A stretch of 64,000 nucleotides of DNA, taken from the NCBI RefSeq assembly GCF_000214705.1, contig NC_015573.1, forward strand, positions 2,983,001-3,047,000, in the 5' to 3' direction. The first letter of the stretch is position 1, and every line of letters starts with the position of its first letter. The position numbers were made by a program, and so were the translations under genes. The notes below the pieces were generated by a model. That model was not told the DNA's origin and ran no database searches. It saw only the letters and a program-made list of their open reading frames with translations. Of this stretch, positions 7,697 to 17,417 are shown piece after piece. Source of the DNA: Desulfofundulus kuznetsovii DSM 6115 (GTDB taxonomy: Bacteria; Bacillota; Desulfotomaculia; Desulfotomaculales; Desulfovirgulaceae).

Positions 7697-10600
7697 CTTT
7701 CAGTCCCCTTTTCGTCGGGTCAACGGGTGTAACTTTGCGGGCTAAATATGGATGATGTAGATCTTAACTTCTTTCAGTCCCCTTTTCGTCGGGTCAGTGG
7801 GTGCAACTGTTACGCAACTCCTGGGGTTCTGGCTGGGGTATCGACTTTCAGTCCCCTTTTCGTCGGGTCAACGGGTGCAACTTCCTGGCCTCCCCCGTCC
7901 GGTCAGTCCAAGCGGCGTCTTTCAGTCCCCTTTTCGTCGGGTCAACGGGTGCAACTCAACTTCGTCTTGGCTGCGTTTGACGCCCAAATTTTTGCCTTTC
8001 AGTCCCCTTTTCGTCGGGTCAACGGGTGCAACTTGCCGTCATTTTTAAATTCCTCCTTCCCACGCCGGTCTTTCAGTCCCCTTTTCGTCGGGTCAACGGG
8101 TGCAACTCAACTTCGTCTTGGCTGCGTTTGACGCCCAAATTTTTGCCTTTCAGTCCCCTTTTCGTCGGGTCAACGGGTGCAACTTCTACTCTTTGAAATT
8201 TTCTACCAGAGGTTAATATCTTTCAGTCCCCTTTTCGTCGGGTCAACGGGTGCAACAATCCAAAGACATGATAGCCAGTCAATGTTGTTTGATACTTTCA
8301 GTCCCCTTTTCGTCGGGTCAACGGGTGCAACTTCTACTCTTTGAAATTTTCTACCAGAGGTTAATATCTTTCAGTCCCCTTTTCGTCGGGTCAACGGGTG
8401 CAACCCCTCGTGGCCGCACCCTTCGAAGTACCTGGCCGCCTGTTCCTTTCAGTCCCCTTTTCGTCGGGTCAACGGGTGCAACCGATACTGACTACATCGG
8501 CTCTCCTGCTGGCCGTACACTTTCAGTCCCCTTTTCGTCGGGTCAACGGGTGCAACCTTCTTTTAAAACCAGAAGAAGTGGCCGATATTTTCTTTCAGTC
8601 CCCTTTTCGTCGGGTCAACGGGTGCAACTTGGAAGCAAAGCTAACAAACTCATTATCTATCTCAAACTTTCAGTCCCCTTTTCGTCGGGTCAACGGGTGC
8701 AACTCCCCTGCTCCGCAACTGTCAGGACTGTCCTCTTCCTTTCAGTCCCCTTTTCGTCGGGTCAACGGGTGCAACCGGATTCGGCCCGGGCTACGGCCCG
8801 CAGCAGTGATGCTTTCAGTCCCCTTTTCGTCGGGTCAACGGGTGCAACATGACGTGGAGCGGGTACGACCTGGTGGAGACGAGACTTTCAGTCCCCTTTT
8901 CGTCGGGTCAACGGGTGCAACCGATGTCCGCCGGAGTGAGTGCATCGCTACCTCCAGCTTTCAGTCCCCTTTTCGTCGGGTCAACGGGTGCAACTAATGT
9001 GTACGAAGGTTGGGCTCAAAATTATGTAACGCTTTCAGTCCCCTTTTCGTCGGGTCAACGGGTGCAACTTGTTCGGCCCGTTCAGCATCCATCAGGTGCA
9101 GGATATTCTTTCAGTCCCCTTTTCGTCGGGTCAACGGGTGCAACAGGCGTTCCGTGTTGCTGAACGCCCCGATATGGTCCCTTTCAGTCCCCTTTTCGTC
9201 GGGTCAACGGGTGCAACAAGGATCGAGTTCAGGAGCAGGGCGGGACAACAATCTTTCAGTCCCCTTTTCGTCGGGTCAACGGGTGCAACGCCTTCTCCTT
9301 ACAGAAAATTTGAAGTCAAATAGGGCTTTCAGTCCCCTTTTCGTCGGGTCAACGGGTGCAACGCAGAAGGTACTCTTCTAAGTTTGCCGTAAAGGCACTT
9401 TCAGTCCCCTTTTCGTCGGGTCAACGGGTGCAACCTTACTTGCGCATCGCCTGACGACGATGCGCGTGCCTTTCAGTCCCCTTTTCGTCGGGTCAACGGG
9501 TGCAACTCTAATGAGTCGGCAGCAAGGTAAAGGGTGCTCTCCCCTTTCAGTCCCCTTTTCGTCGGGTCAACGGGTGCAACGGCCTGGGGCATATGTTCCG
9601 GTGCCGGTGCTGGTGCTTTCAGTCCCCTTTTCGTCGGGTCAACGGGTGCAACTGTGGAGAAGGATTTTCCGGTTGCTCTTCGCCCCCTGGCTTTCAGTCC
9701 CCTTTTCGTCGGGTCAACGGGTGCAACGCGGCCCGATTTAGACCCGCACATGCGCGTCAGGTTCTTTCAGTCCCCTTTTCGTCGGGTCAACGGGTGCAAC
9801 TACTGCAGCGGCACCCGTTAAGAAGCACGCCTACGGCTTTCAGTCCCCTTTTCGTCGGGTCAACGGGTGCAACGTTCCACCATCCCGAAGCCGTAGGCCC
9901 TCTTTTTACCCACTTTCAGTCCCCTTTTCGTCGGGTCAACGGGTGCAACCCGCCCAGGGCGAGCAGATGAGCGATTGGATCACCCCTTTCAGTCCCCTTT
10001 TCGTCGGGTCAACGGGTGCAACCGAGAACCTGATCTTCGTGGAGGACCCCGCCGAATCGACTTTCAGTCCCCTTTTCGTCGGGTCAACGGGTGCAACGAT
10101 GAGTTTCATCTTTAACGGTATAAGCAGCGACAGCTTCTTTCAGTCCCCTTTTCGTCGGGTCAACGGGTGCAACTCACCTGTACGCCGGCCCCCGGCTCCC
10201 AGCCAGGGCTTTCAGTCCCCTTTTCGTCGGGTCAACGGGTGCAACGCAGAAGGTACTCTTCTAAGTTTGCCGTAAAGGCACTTTCAGTCCCCTTTTCGTC
10301 GGGTCAACGGGTGCAACCTTACTTGCGCATCGCCTGACGACGATGCGCGTGCCTTTCAGTCCCCTTTTCGTCGGGTCAACGGGTGCAACTACCCCCGCAA
10401 TACTGCGAGGGTGTCTCTGGTGTTTATCTTTCAGTCCCCTTTTCGTCGGGTCAACGGGTGCAACGGAGCACAGTACGGGTGAATCGAACTTGACAATTTC
10501 CCTTTCAGTCCCCTTTTCGTCGGGTCAACGGGTGCAACTCATCCGCTACCAGGACCAGATCCTTGACCGTCTGGCTTTCAGTCCCCTTTTCGTCGGGTCA

Positions 10601-11950
10601 ACGGGTGCAACGTGGTTCGTACGAAAAACGGTCAGGAAAATACCGGCACTTTCAGTCCCCTTTTCGTCGGGTCAACGGGTGCAACCGTGGCCGAGGGGCC
10701 GGTTGATGAGTCTTCGGAGGCTTTCAGTCCCCTTTTCGTCGGGTCAACGGGTGCAACCGCACGATGCCCGGCATGGCCGTGATGTCGCTTTCACTTTCAG
10801 TCCCCTTTTCGTCGGGTCAACGGGTGCAACCTGTAGATGTACACATAATGGCCGTGGAACCCGGCACAAGCTTTCAGTCCCCTTTTCGTCGGGTCAACGG
10901 GTGCAACCGGGAGGAGGTTTTTAAACTCCCTGCCGCGTTGCCCTTTCAGTCCCCTTTTCGTCGGGTCAACGGGTGCAACTGGCTTGGATGAGGAAGATGA
11001 CGATAGTCTGCGTGCCCTTTCAGTCCCCTTTTCGTCGGGTCAACGGGTGCAACCTCGCGCGGCTGAAAGCGGGTTTTGTCATAGATAGCCTTTCAGTCCC
11101 CTTTTCGTCGGGTCAACGGGTGCAACGAAGCACCAGCTTGCTGGGCTGGTGCACGCATTCGACTCTTTCAGTCCCCTTTTCGTCGGGTCAACGGGTGCAA
11201 CTCCGGCGTGACCGCCCGGGTGTTTGGTCAGTTCTTAACACTTTCAGTCCCCTTTTCGTCGGGTCAACGGGTGCAACTTGAGTGTTCGTGTGACACCGTG
11301 ACACCTATTTTGACTTTCAGTCCCCTTTTCGTCGGGTCAACGGGTGCAACGACGAAGGGATAGAGTTTCTAAGGCGGCACGGGGTGAGGGCTTTCAGTCC
11401 CCTTTTCGTCGGGTCAACGGGTGCAACCTGGAGTAGGTCACTTCTGGTTTGGCGACATCCGCACTTTCAGTCCCCTTTTCGTCGGGTCAACGGGTGCAAC
11501 GGATACAAGCCCCAGTCACTGCAAATCAACACCCGGGGAGCTTTCAGTCCCCTTTTCGTCGGGTCAACGGGTGCAACGGCGGCACTCGTCCTTGGCCACC
11601 GCGTAGGTGTCCCGGACTTTCAGTCCCCTTTTCGTCGGGTCAACGGGTGCAACCTTGCGGACTGCTTGACCAGGCCCGCCAGCCTTTCACTTTCAGTCCC
11701 CTTTTCGTCGGGTCAACGGGTGCAACGCCGGTGAGTGGGTCTGGGCCGCAAGTGTGGCGCAGTACCTTTCAGTCCCCTTTTCGTCGGGTCAACGGGTGCA
11801 ACTAGGCAGTCTGGATGTTGGTGCGGAAGATGTTGTCCAGACTTTCAGTCCCCTTTTCGTCGGGTCAACGGGTGCAACTGAGAAACAATGGTTGGGGTTG
11901 ATTAATGAGCGCACTTTCAGTCCCCTTTTCGTCGGGTCAACGGGTGCAAC
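7697..11950 (-). CRISPR. CRISPR array, 58 repeats of 37 nt and 57 spacers
   Basis: The unit on the plus strand is CTTTCAGTCCCC, TTTTCGTCGGGTCA, ACGGGTGCAAC. I counted 58 copies, the first at 7697-7733 and the last at 11,914-11,950, spaced on average 74 bp, so spacers are about 35-40 nt. Read on the minus strand the repeat begins GTTGCACCC and ends GGGGACTGAAAG, the usual orientation for type I repeats. The low-coordinate repeats are degenerate (GTGTAAC in copy 1; GTCAGTGGG in copy 2), marking the old, leader-distal end; the leader is therefore at the high-coordinate end. Spacers 4 and 6 are identical, as are 7 and 9, 23 and 35, and 24 and 36. The length points to a long active history. Confidence 0.99.
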
Positions 11951-12213
11951 CGACCGCGAGGGTGCAGTAAAAATCCAGCTGTATTGCGGGCTGGCGGCTT
12001 TGTGATACCGCTCCGGAAAGCCGTTTTTTTCGAAAACTGGTTTTCTGCACAAAAACCGGGGGTATTTGCGAAAAGAACATACTTCTGCTCTCCCAGATAC
12101 TTATTCCATTTCTCCGCCGGGGAAAAAATACCTTCATTGGCAGTATATTTCCTTTGAAAAAAGGCCGCCGGAAATGCTTTTTGGAACCGGTAATGCTTAC
12201 TGGTAGAACCATT
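11951..12213 (-). promoter_or_regulatory. CRISPR leader region
   Basis: The sequence next to the undegenerated end of the array is A/T-richer, contains runs of A and T, and carries no gene. Its array-proximal 45 bp (11,951-11,995) recur exactly upstream of cas6. It should contain the array promoter and the signals for spacer integration; I could not identify a clear -35/-10 pair. The far boundary is set by the terminator of the next gene. Confidence 0.7.
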
Positions 12214-12239
12214 TAAAAAAATACCCCCTGGCGGGGGTG
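12214..12239 (-). terminator. Rho-independent terminator after the aldehyde oxidoreductase gene
   Basis: On the minus strand a GC hairpin (CACCCCCGCCAGGGGGT) is followed by ATTTTTTT. It lies about 100 bp after the stop codon and separates the operon from the CRISPR leader. Confidence 0.75.
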
Positions 12240-12340
12240 TGGTGGAGGATGGAACATTTCCCATTCGACAAGATAGGTTTTGCAGCTACTATCCCATAAA
12301 CCAGCCTGCGGAACAGTTACCCGGTCAACGGGCATCACTC

Positions 12341-14098
12341 TCAATTCCCAGGGGGAACGCCGTTTTGATCCCAGCCGCGCAGGCGGTAGTAGTCGTCCAG
12401 CATGGTATCCAGTTCCTGCCTGGTGATGATGTCCCGGCCGTCGTTAATTGGTTCGTTGAAGAACCTGGCCGGCAGCATGTCGTCCGCCCGGGTAGCACCT
12501 TCCCTGGTGTTGAAAAGGCGGGTGGCGGTGACAATCCGGTCGGCCAGCCGGGCCAGTTCCTCCCGGGTGTACTCCCAGCCGGTGGCTCCCTTTATCATGG
12601 CCACCAGGTCGTCCCAGTGGATCAGGTCGCGGAAAAAGACGCAGAAAATCATGGTGTTGAAAACCGTCAGCCGGTTTTCAAATTCAATGAAGAGGGCGGC
12701 TTTCCCCTCGGTGGTGGAGGGGTCGATCATCCCGCTCAGTTCCGGCTTGTAAAAGGTGGCCCGCAGGTGGCAGGCACCCCTGGGCGAGGTGGCGTAGGCC
12801 AGGCCCATCCCCTTCAGCACCCGGGGGTCGTAACCGGCCGGCTCCAGTCCCTTGACGTGAATGGCCAGGTCCTCCAGGCCCAGCTCAGTGGCCACCCGTT
12901 TTATGCCCTGGGCCAGCAATTCCCCCGGGCCGCGGGCGTGGGCGATATCCTCCAGCAGGCGGGCCGCTCCTTCGGCATCCCCGTAAGCTGGGTAACCTTT
13001 TACCCGGCCCCTTTCCCCGGCCTCCATCATCAAGGCCACCAGGTTCCCGGCGGTAATGGTGTCCATGCCAAGCCTGTCGCACAGGTCGTTGAGGTAGATT
13101 ACCTCGTCCAGCCTGTTAATGCCGCACAACCCGCCGAAGGCATAGATGGTTTCGTACTCGGGGCCTTCCAGCTTTAAGCCGGCATATTTACCTTCCTTTA
13201 TGGTGGTCAGCTTGCCGCAGGTCAGGAAGCAGTTGGGGCAGGCCCTGGCCCTGACTTCAAAATTCTGAAGCAACTTATCTCCGCTTAAATTTTCCCAATT
13301 GGGGTCGGTGCCCATGGACCAGTATCGGGCCGGAAACGCCATGGCGCCGTTCATGGTGCCTACCATAACAGTGGTGCCGTAGGTCTGGTAGGCCTTGACC
13401 CCCGGGTTGTCCCTGCCCTTTTCCCTGATGCGGCGGGCGGCCTCCTGCAAAAGGGCCGGATCGGCCGCCTCACAGCGGGCTTCCCCGTGGAAAACCAGGG
13501 CTTTGAGCTTTTTGGAACCCATTACGGCACCCATGCCGGTCCGCCCGGCAGAACGCCAGTAGTTGTTTTCAATGCAGGCAAACCGCACCAGGTTTTCCCC
13601 CGCCGGGCCGATGACCACGGCCTGGGCCCCCTTTTGCCCCACCTCCGCCAGCACTGCGTCTTCCGTGGCGTAAGTATCCTTTCCCCACAGGTGGGATGCA
13701 TCGCGGAAAACCACGCCCCGGTCGCTGATTTCCACGTATACGGGCGCATCAGACGCACCTTCCACAATCACCGCGTCGTAGCCGGTGCGGCGTATGGCCG
13801 GGGCCACCCGCCCGCCGGCATAGGATTCGGCGTAAAGCCCGGTCAGGGGGGATTTGCTGAACACCCCGTAGCGGCTGGACCCGGGCAGCAACGTGCCGGT
13901 GGCGGGACCGGCGGTGATAATCAGCTTGTTGGCCGGGGAGAGGGGATCTATTCCCGGCTCAACGTCGCGCAGCAACAGGTAGGTGCCCAGCCCTTTCCCC
14001 CCCAGGTAGTCCCGGTACACGCTTTCCGGCAATTCCTCCACCGCAAAGGACCGGTCCGAAAGGTTCAGGCGCAGCAACCTGCCGTAAAAACCGTACAT
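12341..14098 (-). CDS. aor: Aldehyde:ferredoxin oxidoreductase (tungsten/molybdenum pterin enzyme)
   Basis: The 585-residue protein should oxidise aldehydes to carboxylic acids with ferredoxin as acceptor, in the cytoplasm. The family signatures are the N-terminal FYGRLLRLNL start, GGKGLGTYLL near residue 33, the [4Fe-4S] ligands CPNCFLTC near residue 290, and GLEPAGYDPR near 405; a cysteine near 500 (MIFCVF) would be the fourth ligand. The start at ATG 14098 follows GGAAGGAGG; an in-frame extension upstream lacks a ribosome site. It follows the aminotransferase gene with a 31-bp gap. In this context it likely oxidises aldehydes formed from amino-acid-derived 2-oxo acids, supplying reduced ferredoxin. 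Confidence 0.93.
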   Translation of the reverse strand: MYGFYGRLLRLNLSDRSFAVEELPESVYRDYLGGKGLGTYLLLRDVEPGIDPLSPANKLIITAGPATGTLLPGSSRYGVFSKSPLTGLYAESYAGGRVAPAIRRTGYDAVIVEGASDAPVYVEISDRGVVFRDASHLWGKDTYATEDAVLAEVGQKGAQAVVIGPAGENLVRFACIENNYWRSAGRTGMGAVMGSKKLKALVFHGEARCEAADPALLQEAARRIREKGRDNPGVKAYQTYGTTVMVGTMNGAMAFPARYWSMGTDPNWENLSGDKLLQNFEVRARACPNCFLTCGKLTTIKEGKYAGLKLEGPEYETIYAFGGLCGINRLDEVIYLNDLCDRLGMDTITAGNLVALMMEAGERGRVKGYPAYGDAEGAARLLEDIAHARGPGELLAQGIKRVATELGLEDLAIHVKGLEPAGYDPRVLKGMGLAYATSPRGACHLRATFYKPELSGMIDPSTTEGKAALFIEFENRLTVFNTMIFCVFFRDLIHWDDLVAMIKGATGWEYTREELARLADRIVTATRLFNTREGATRADDMLPARFFNEPINDGRDIITRQELDTMLDDYYRLRGWDQNGVPPGN

Positions 14099-14129
14099 TT
14101 TGAGCCTCCTTCCCACTTGCCGGGCCGTT

Positions 14130-15461
14130 TTAACCGGCCACTTCGGCCACCACTTCTTCAAGGATGGAGAAGCCCAGGTCCAGCTGCTCGTCCGTAATGG
14201 TCAGGGGCATGAGCATGCGCACCACATTGCTGAATATTCCCGCCCCGATGATGATCAGGCCGCGCTTGTAGCACTCCTGGATAATGCGGCCGGCCTCCTC
14301 TTTAGCCGGTTCCTTGGTTTTTCTGTCCTTGACCAGCTCCATGGCCACCATGGCCCCCAGACCGCGTACGTCGCCAATGAGGGGGTATTTTTCTTGCATG
14401 GCCCGCAGACGCCCCAGGGCCATTTCCCCGATTCTGGCGGCCCGGTCCGCCAGCTTCTGCTCCTGCATGTAGTCAATGGTGGCCAGGGCCGCGGCACAGG
14501 AAATGGGGTTGCCGCCGTAGGTGCCGCCGATGTGACCCGGATCGGGCGCGTCCATAACTTCCGCCCGGCCGATCACCCCGCTCAGGGGCAGCCCGGAAGC
14601 AATGGACTTGGCCACGGTCATCAGGTCGGGCTGTACGCCCCAGTGCTCCACGGCGAACATTTTTCCGGTCCGGGCAAAACCGGTCTGCACTTCATCCACA
14701 ATAAAGACGATGCCGTGCTTTTCGCAGAGTTTCTGCAGGCCCGGCAGGAACTCCGGCGGGGGTACAATGAACCCACCCTCACCCTGTACCGGCTCGATAA
14801 TCAGGGCGGCGATATTTTCAGGCGGCACTTCGGCGGCAAAGAAACGGGCGAAATTCTCCAGGCAGTGCAGACCGCACTCCGGGTAAGTAGAGTTGAAGTA
14901 ACAGCGGTAACAGTATGCCGAAGGCACCTTGTAAACTTCCGGGGCAAAGGGACCAAAGCCGAACTTATAGGGCTTTACCTTGCTGGTTAAACTCATGGTC
15001 ATCAATGTCCGGCCGTGGAATGCACACTCAAATGAGATAATCCCAGGCTTTTTGGCATAAAAACGGGCAATCTTGACGGCGTTTTCCACCGCCTCCGCCC
15101 CGCTGTTGGCAAACATGACCTTTTTAGCTTCTCCCTTGACGGGACACAAAGAAGCCAGCTTTTCGGCCAGGTCCACATAGTTCTCGTACATGGTCACCAT
15201 AAAGCAGGTGTGCAGGAGCTTGTCGGCCTGGCTTTTAATGGCGGCCACCACAGGCTCGGGACAGTGGCCGGCGTTCAAGGTGCCGATGCCGCCGTAAAAG
15301 TCAATAAATTCGTTCCCGTCCACATCCTTGATCAGGGCTCCTTTTGCTTCTACTACAAAAACGGGAGTGGCATTGGAAATACCCCTGGCGACGTACTTGT
15401 TCTTCCTTTCCAGCATGCTGCTTGACTTAGGGCCGGGTACGGCAGTAACTTTTTGAAGCAT
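14130..15461 (-). CDS. Class III PLP aminotransferase (4-aminobutyrate/ornithine type)
   Basis: The protein of about 443 residues has the fold-type I class III features: FANSGAEAVENAVKIAR near residue 105, CAFHGRT near 134, IIEPVQGEGG near 220, the IVDEVQTGFARTGK segment near 256, and the PLP lysine in VAKSIASGLPLSG near 285. GABA and related omega-aminotransferases look like this; the substrate cannot be settled by sight. An AGGAGG ribosome site serves GTG at 15464 or ATG at 15461; I used the ATG. It lies between the APC permease and the aldehyde oxidoreductase, which suggests an uptake, transamination and oxidation route for an amino acid. Confidence 0.9.
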   Translation of the reverse strand: MLQKVTAVPGPKSSSMLERKNKYVARGISNATPVFVVEAKGALIKDVDGNEFIDFYGGIGTLNAGHCPEPVVAAIKSQADKLLHTCFMVTMYENYVDLAEKLASLCPVKGEAKKVMFANSGAEAVENAVKIARFYAKKPGIISFECAFHGRTLMTMSLTSKVKPYKFGFGPFAPEVYKVPSAYCYRCYFNSTYPECGLHCLENFARFFAAEVPPENIAALIIEPVQGEGGFIVPPPEFLPGLQKLCEKHGIVFIVDEVQTGFARTGKMFAVEHWGVQPDLMTVAKSIASGLPLSGVIGRAEVMDAPDPGHIGGTYGGNPISCAAALATIDYMQEQKLADRAARIGEMALGRLRAMQEKYPLIGDVRGLGAMVAMELVKDRKTKEPAKEEAGRIIQECYKRGLIIIGAGIFSNVVRMLMPLTITDEQLDLGFSILEEVVAEVAG

Positions 15462-15603
15462 CACACGCAAAACCTCCTGCTATTTTTTATTTCCGGACCG
15501 GGGGAAACCAGAGGATCCTTCACCCCGGCCGGGAGTCATTTCGCATGAATTAATAAACGCGAAGGAACCCCGGTGTTCCAACCAGGGCCCTTGCAAGGGC
15601 GTT

Positions 15604-17004
15604 CTACTTTTCAGCCTGCAACAATTCCTGCATGATGGCAGTGGTTTGCGCGTGGGAAGACCGCGCCCAGAAGTAGAAAACCACACCCAACGCGCACCAA
15701 CCCAGGAAGATTAACCACTCATATGGCCACACCAGGGCGGCGGGACTGCCGGGCAGGTACAGGAAAACCAGGGCCACGCTGAAAATTACGGCCAAAAATC
15801 CCACCGGCTTACCGTAACTAACTTTGAAGGGCCGCTCCATCTCCGGTTCGCGGTAACGCAGGATCAAAAATGATATTGCCACCATTGTCCAGGCCACGAT
15901 AGTCGCCAGGCTGCCCGCGTCCACCAGCCAGACCAGCATTTTGCGGCCCAGGAGGGGAGCCAGAGTTGATAGCACACCAACAAGCAAAATGGCGTTACCC
16001 GGTGTTTTGAACCGGGGGTGCAACTGGCCCAGGAAATCGGGGAGCAGCCTGGCCCGGGCCATGGCGAAAATAACCCGGCTGGCACCCACGAAAAAGCTGT
16101 TCCAGCTGGTAATGATGCCGCCAATGCCGCCCAGGATCAGCAACTTGGCGGCCCAACCGCCTTTAAAAAGGGCGGCCATGGCATCGGCGGTGGGCAGCTT
16201 GGAAGCGTGCATTTGTTGCTCGGTTAGCGCCACGGAAACGCTGAAAATGACCATGATGTACCATAAAGCCGCCAGGAAAATGGACAGGAGGAGTATTTTC
16301 CCGATTGACTTAAATGGAATGTTCATTTCTTCCGCTGCCTGGGGGATGACGTCAAAACCCACAAACATGAAAGGGGTCATAATCAGAACCACAAAAATTC
16401 CTTTGATGCCGCCTACGAACAGGGGCTCCATATAGCCGGGGTTGCCGTTAAACAGGGCACCGGTCATGAGCATAATGCCTACAACGGCAATTAATAATGT
16501 AAGCACTCCTTGCAAAAATGCTGCCGGCTTTATACCTACATAGTTGATTATGGTAAGGATAATGGAACCAATTATGCCTACAAGTGCCCAGGAAGCGTAC
16601 ACATCCCAGCCTGCCACAGTCCAGAGGTAACCGTGCTTGTAATCCGGTATGAGATACTCCACCACGGTCGGCAGGGCCACTGCTTCGAAGGCCACCACCG
16701 AGGTATAACCCAACGCCAGGATCCAGCCGCAAATAAAGGAAGGGGTGATACCCATCGCGCGGAAACTGAACACAAATTCACCGCCCGCCTTGGGCATGGC
16801 CGGTGTCAATTCAGCATAAGTCAACCCCACAAAAATAACCACAATGCTGCCAATGAGAAAGGCCAGCATTGCCCCTATGGAACCTGCTGATTCAACCCAT
16901 GTACCGGCCAAAACAACCCAGCCCCAGCCAATCATGGCTCCAAAGGCCAGAGCCAGCACGTCTTTGCGGGTTAAAACCCGCGCAAAGCTTTCTTTCTGAG
17001 CCAT
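15604..17004 (-). CDS. APC-family amino acid permease
   Basis: The 466-residue integral membrane protein has about 12 hydrophobic segments, beginning around residues 14-34 (LALAFGAMIGWGW), which is the conserved APC transmembrane 1 helix break, and ending near 445. It is expected to import an amino acid by proton symport or exchange. The ATG at 17004 follows an AGGAGGTTTTT ribosome site. It is the first gene of the aminotransferase/aldehyde oxidoreductase operon and has a sigma-54-type promoter upstream with two activator dyads, matching those of gdhA. The substrate is unknown; glutamate or a related amino acid fits the neighbours. Confidence 0.92.
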   Translation of the reverse strand: MAQKESFARVLTRKDVLALAFGAMIGWGWVVLAGTWVESAGSIGAMLAFLIGSIVVIFVGLTYAELTPAMPKAGGEFVFSFRAMGITPSFICGWILALGYTSVVAFEAVALPTVVEYLIPDYKHGYLWTVAGWDVYASWALVGIIGSIILTIINYVGIKPAAFLQGVLTLLIAVVGIMLMTGALFNGNPGYMEPLFVGGIKGIFVVLIMTPFMFVGFDVIPQAAEEMNIPFKSIGKILLLSIFLAALWYIMVIFSVSVALTEQQMHASKLPTADAMAALFKGGWAAKLLILGGIGGIITSWNSFFVGASRVIFAMARARLLPDFLGQLHPRFKTPGNAILLVGVLSTLAPLLGRKMLVWLVDAGSLATIVAWTMVAISFLILRYREPEMERPFKVSYGKPVGFLAVIFSVALVFLYLPGSPAALVWPYEWLIFLGWCALGVVFYFWARSSHAQTTAIMQELLQAEK

Positions 17005-17116
17005 TACTTAAAAACCTCCTGCATGCTTTAGTTTTGTCAGATGTTCAACGCCTGAATGTGCGAATTTTCCGGGATTTCACCACCTTTCGCCGACAAGCAG
17101 AAGTACAAACAGGTCT

Positions 17117-17133
17117 TGCAAACCATATTCCCG
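17117..17133 (-). promoter_or_regulatory. Sigma-54-type -24/-12 promoter of the permease operon
   Basis: The minus strand reads CGGGAATATGGTTTGCA. The GG and GC doublets are separated by exactly 10 bases, as sigma-54 requires, and the -12 part matches TTGCA; the -24 part is weaker (GGGAAT against TGGCAC). It lies about 110 bp before the permease start. Confidence 0.6.
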
Positions 17134-17195
17134 GTTTAAAATGGCGAAAAATGGACAAATTTTTGTCTTTTTGTGATTTTACAAAAACATCAGAA

Positions 17196-17209
17196 ATGCG
17201 CACCTGCAT
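17196..17209. promoter_or_regulatory. Enhancer dyad 1 of the permease promoter (ATGC-N6-GCAT)
   Basis: ATGCGCACCTGCAT, flanked by TTA on the right, lies 63 bp above the -24 element. The same dyad with the same spacing precedes gdhA. Confidence 0.6.
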
Positions 17210-17283
17210 TAAGGATTAAAAGAACGGTTCATTTTTTCTCCCGAAACCGCACCAGCCTGACTAATTCATATTGGCATTGATTA

Positions 17284-17297
17284 ATGCCATAGCGCAT
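17284..17297. promoter_or_regulatory. Enhancer dyad 2 of the permease promoter (ATGC-N6-GCAT)
   Basis: ATGCCATAGCGCAT lies 88 bp beyond dyad 1, measured start to start, and is part of a larger palindromic stretch from about 17,273. Confidence 0.55.
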
Positions 17298-17308
17298 TAG
17301 CCTAAACT

Positions 17309-17343
17309 AAAAAAACCCGAGTCAACAAATAGACCCGGGTTTT
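17309..17343 (-). terminator. Rho-independent terminator after gdhA
   Basis: On the minus strand AACCCGGGTC pairs with GACTCGGGTT across an 8-nt loop (about 9 of 10 pairs), followed by TTTTT. It separates gdhA from the permease operon, so the two are independent units. Confidence 0.85.
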
Positions 17344-17417
17344 CAAAGCACCTAAGCAAGCATGACTTTGGAGGTGCGGAGTAAAGGCAACCAACTTTTG
17401 CAGGCTTTTCAAAGCTC

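Noticed and set aside
7748-12005. Many plus-strand frames across the array encoding repeated SVPFSSGQRVQ- or FQSPFRRVNGCN-like peptides, and minus-strand VAPVDPTKRGLK frames
   Set aside because: They are translations of the CRISPR repeat in different frames, broken by spacers; none has a ribosome site.
12239-13177. Long plus-strand frames opposite the aldehyde oxidoreductase, aminotransferase, Fdh and Hyd genes
   Set aside because: They are antisense shadows caused by GC-rich codon use, opposite well-identified proteins.
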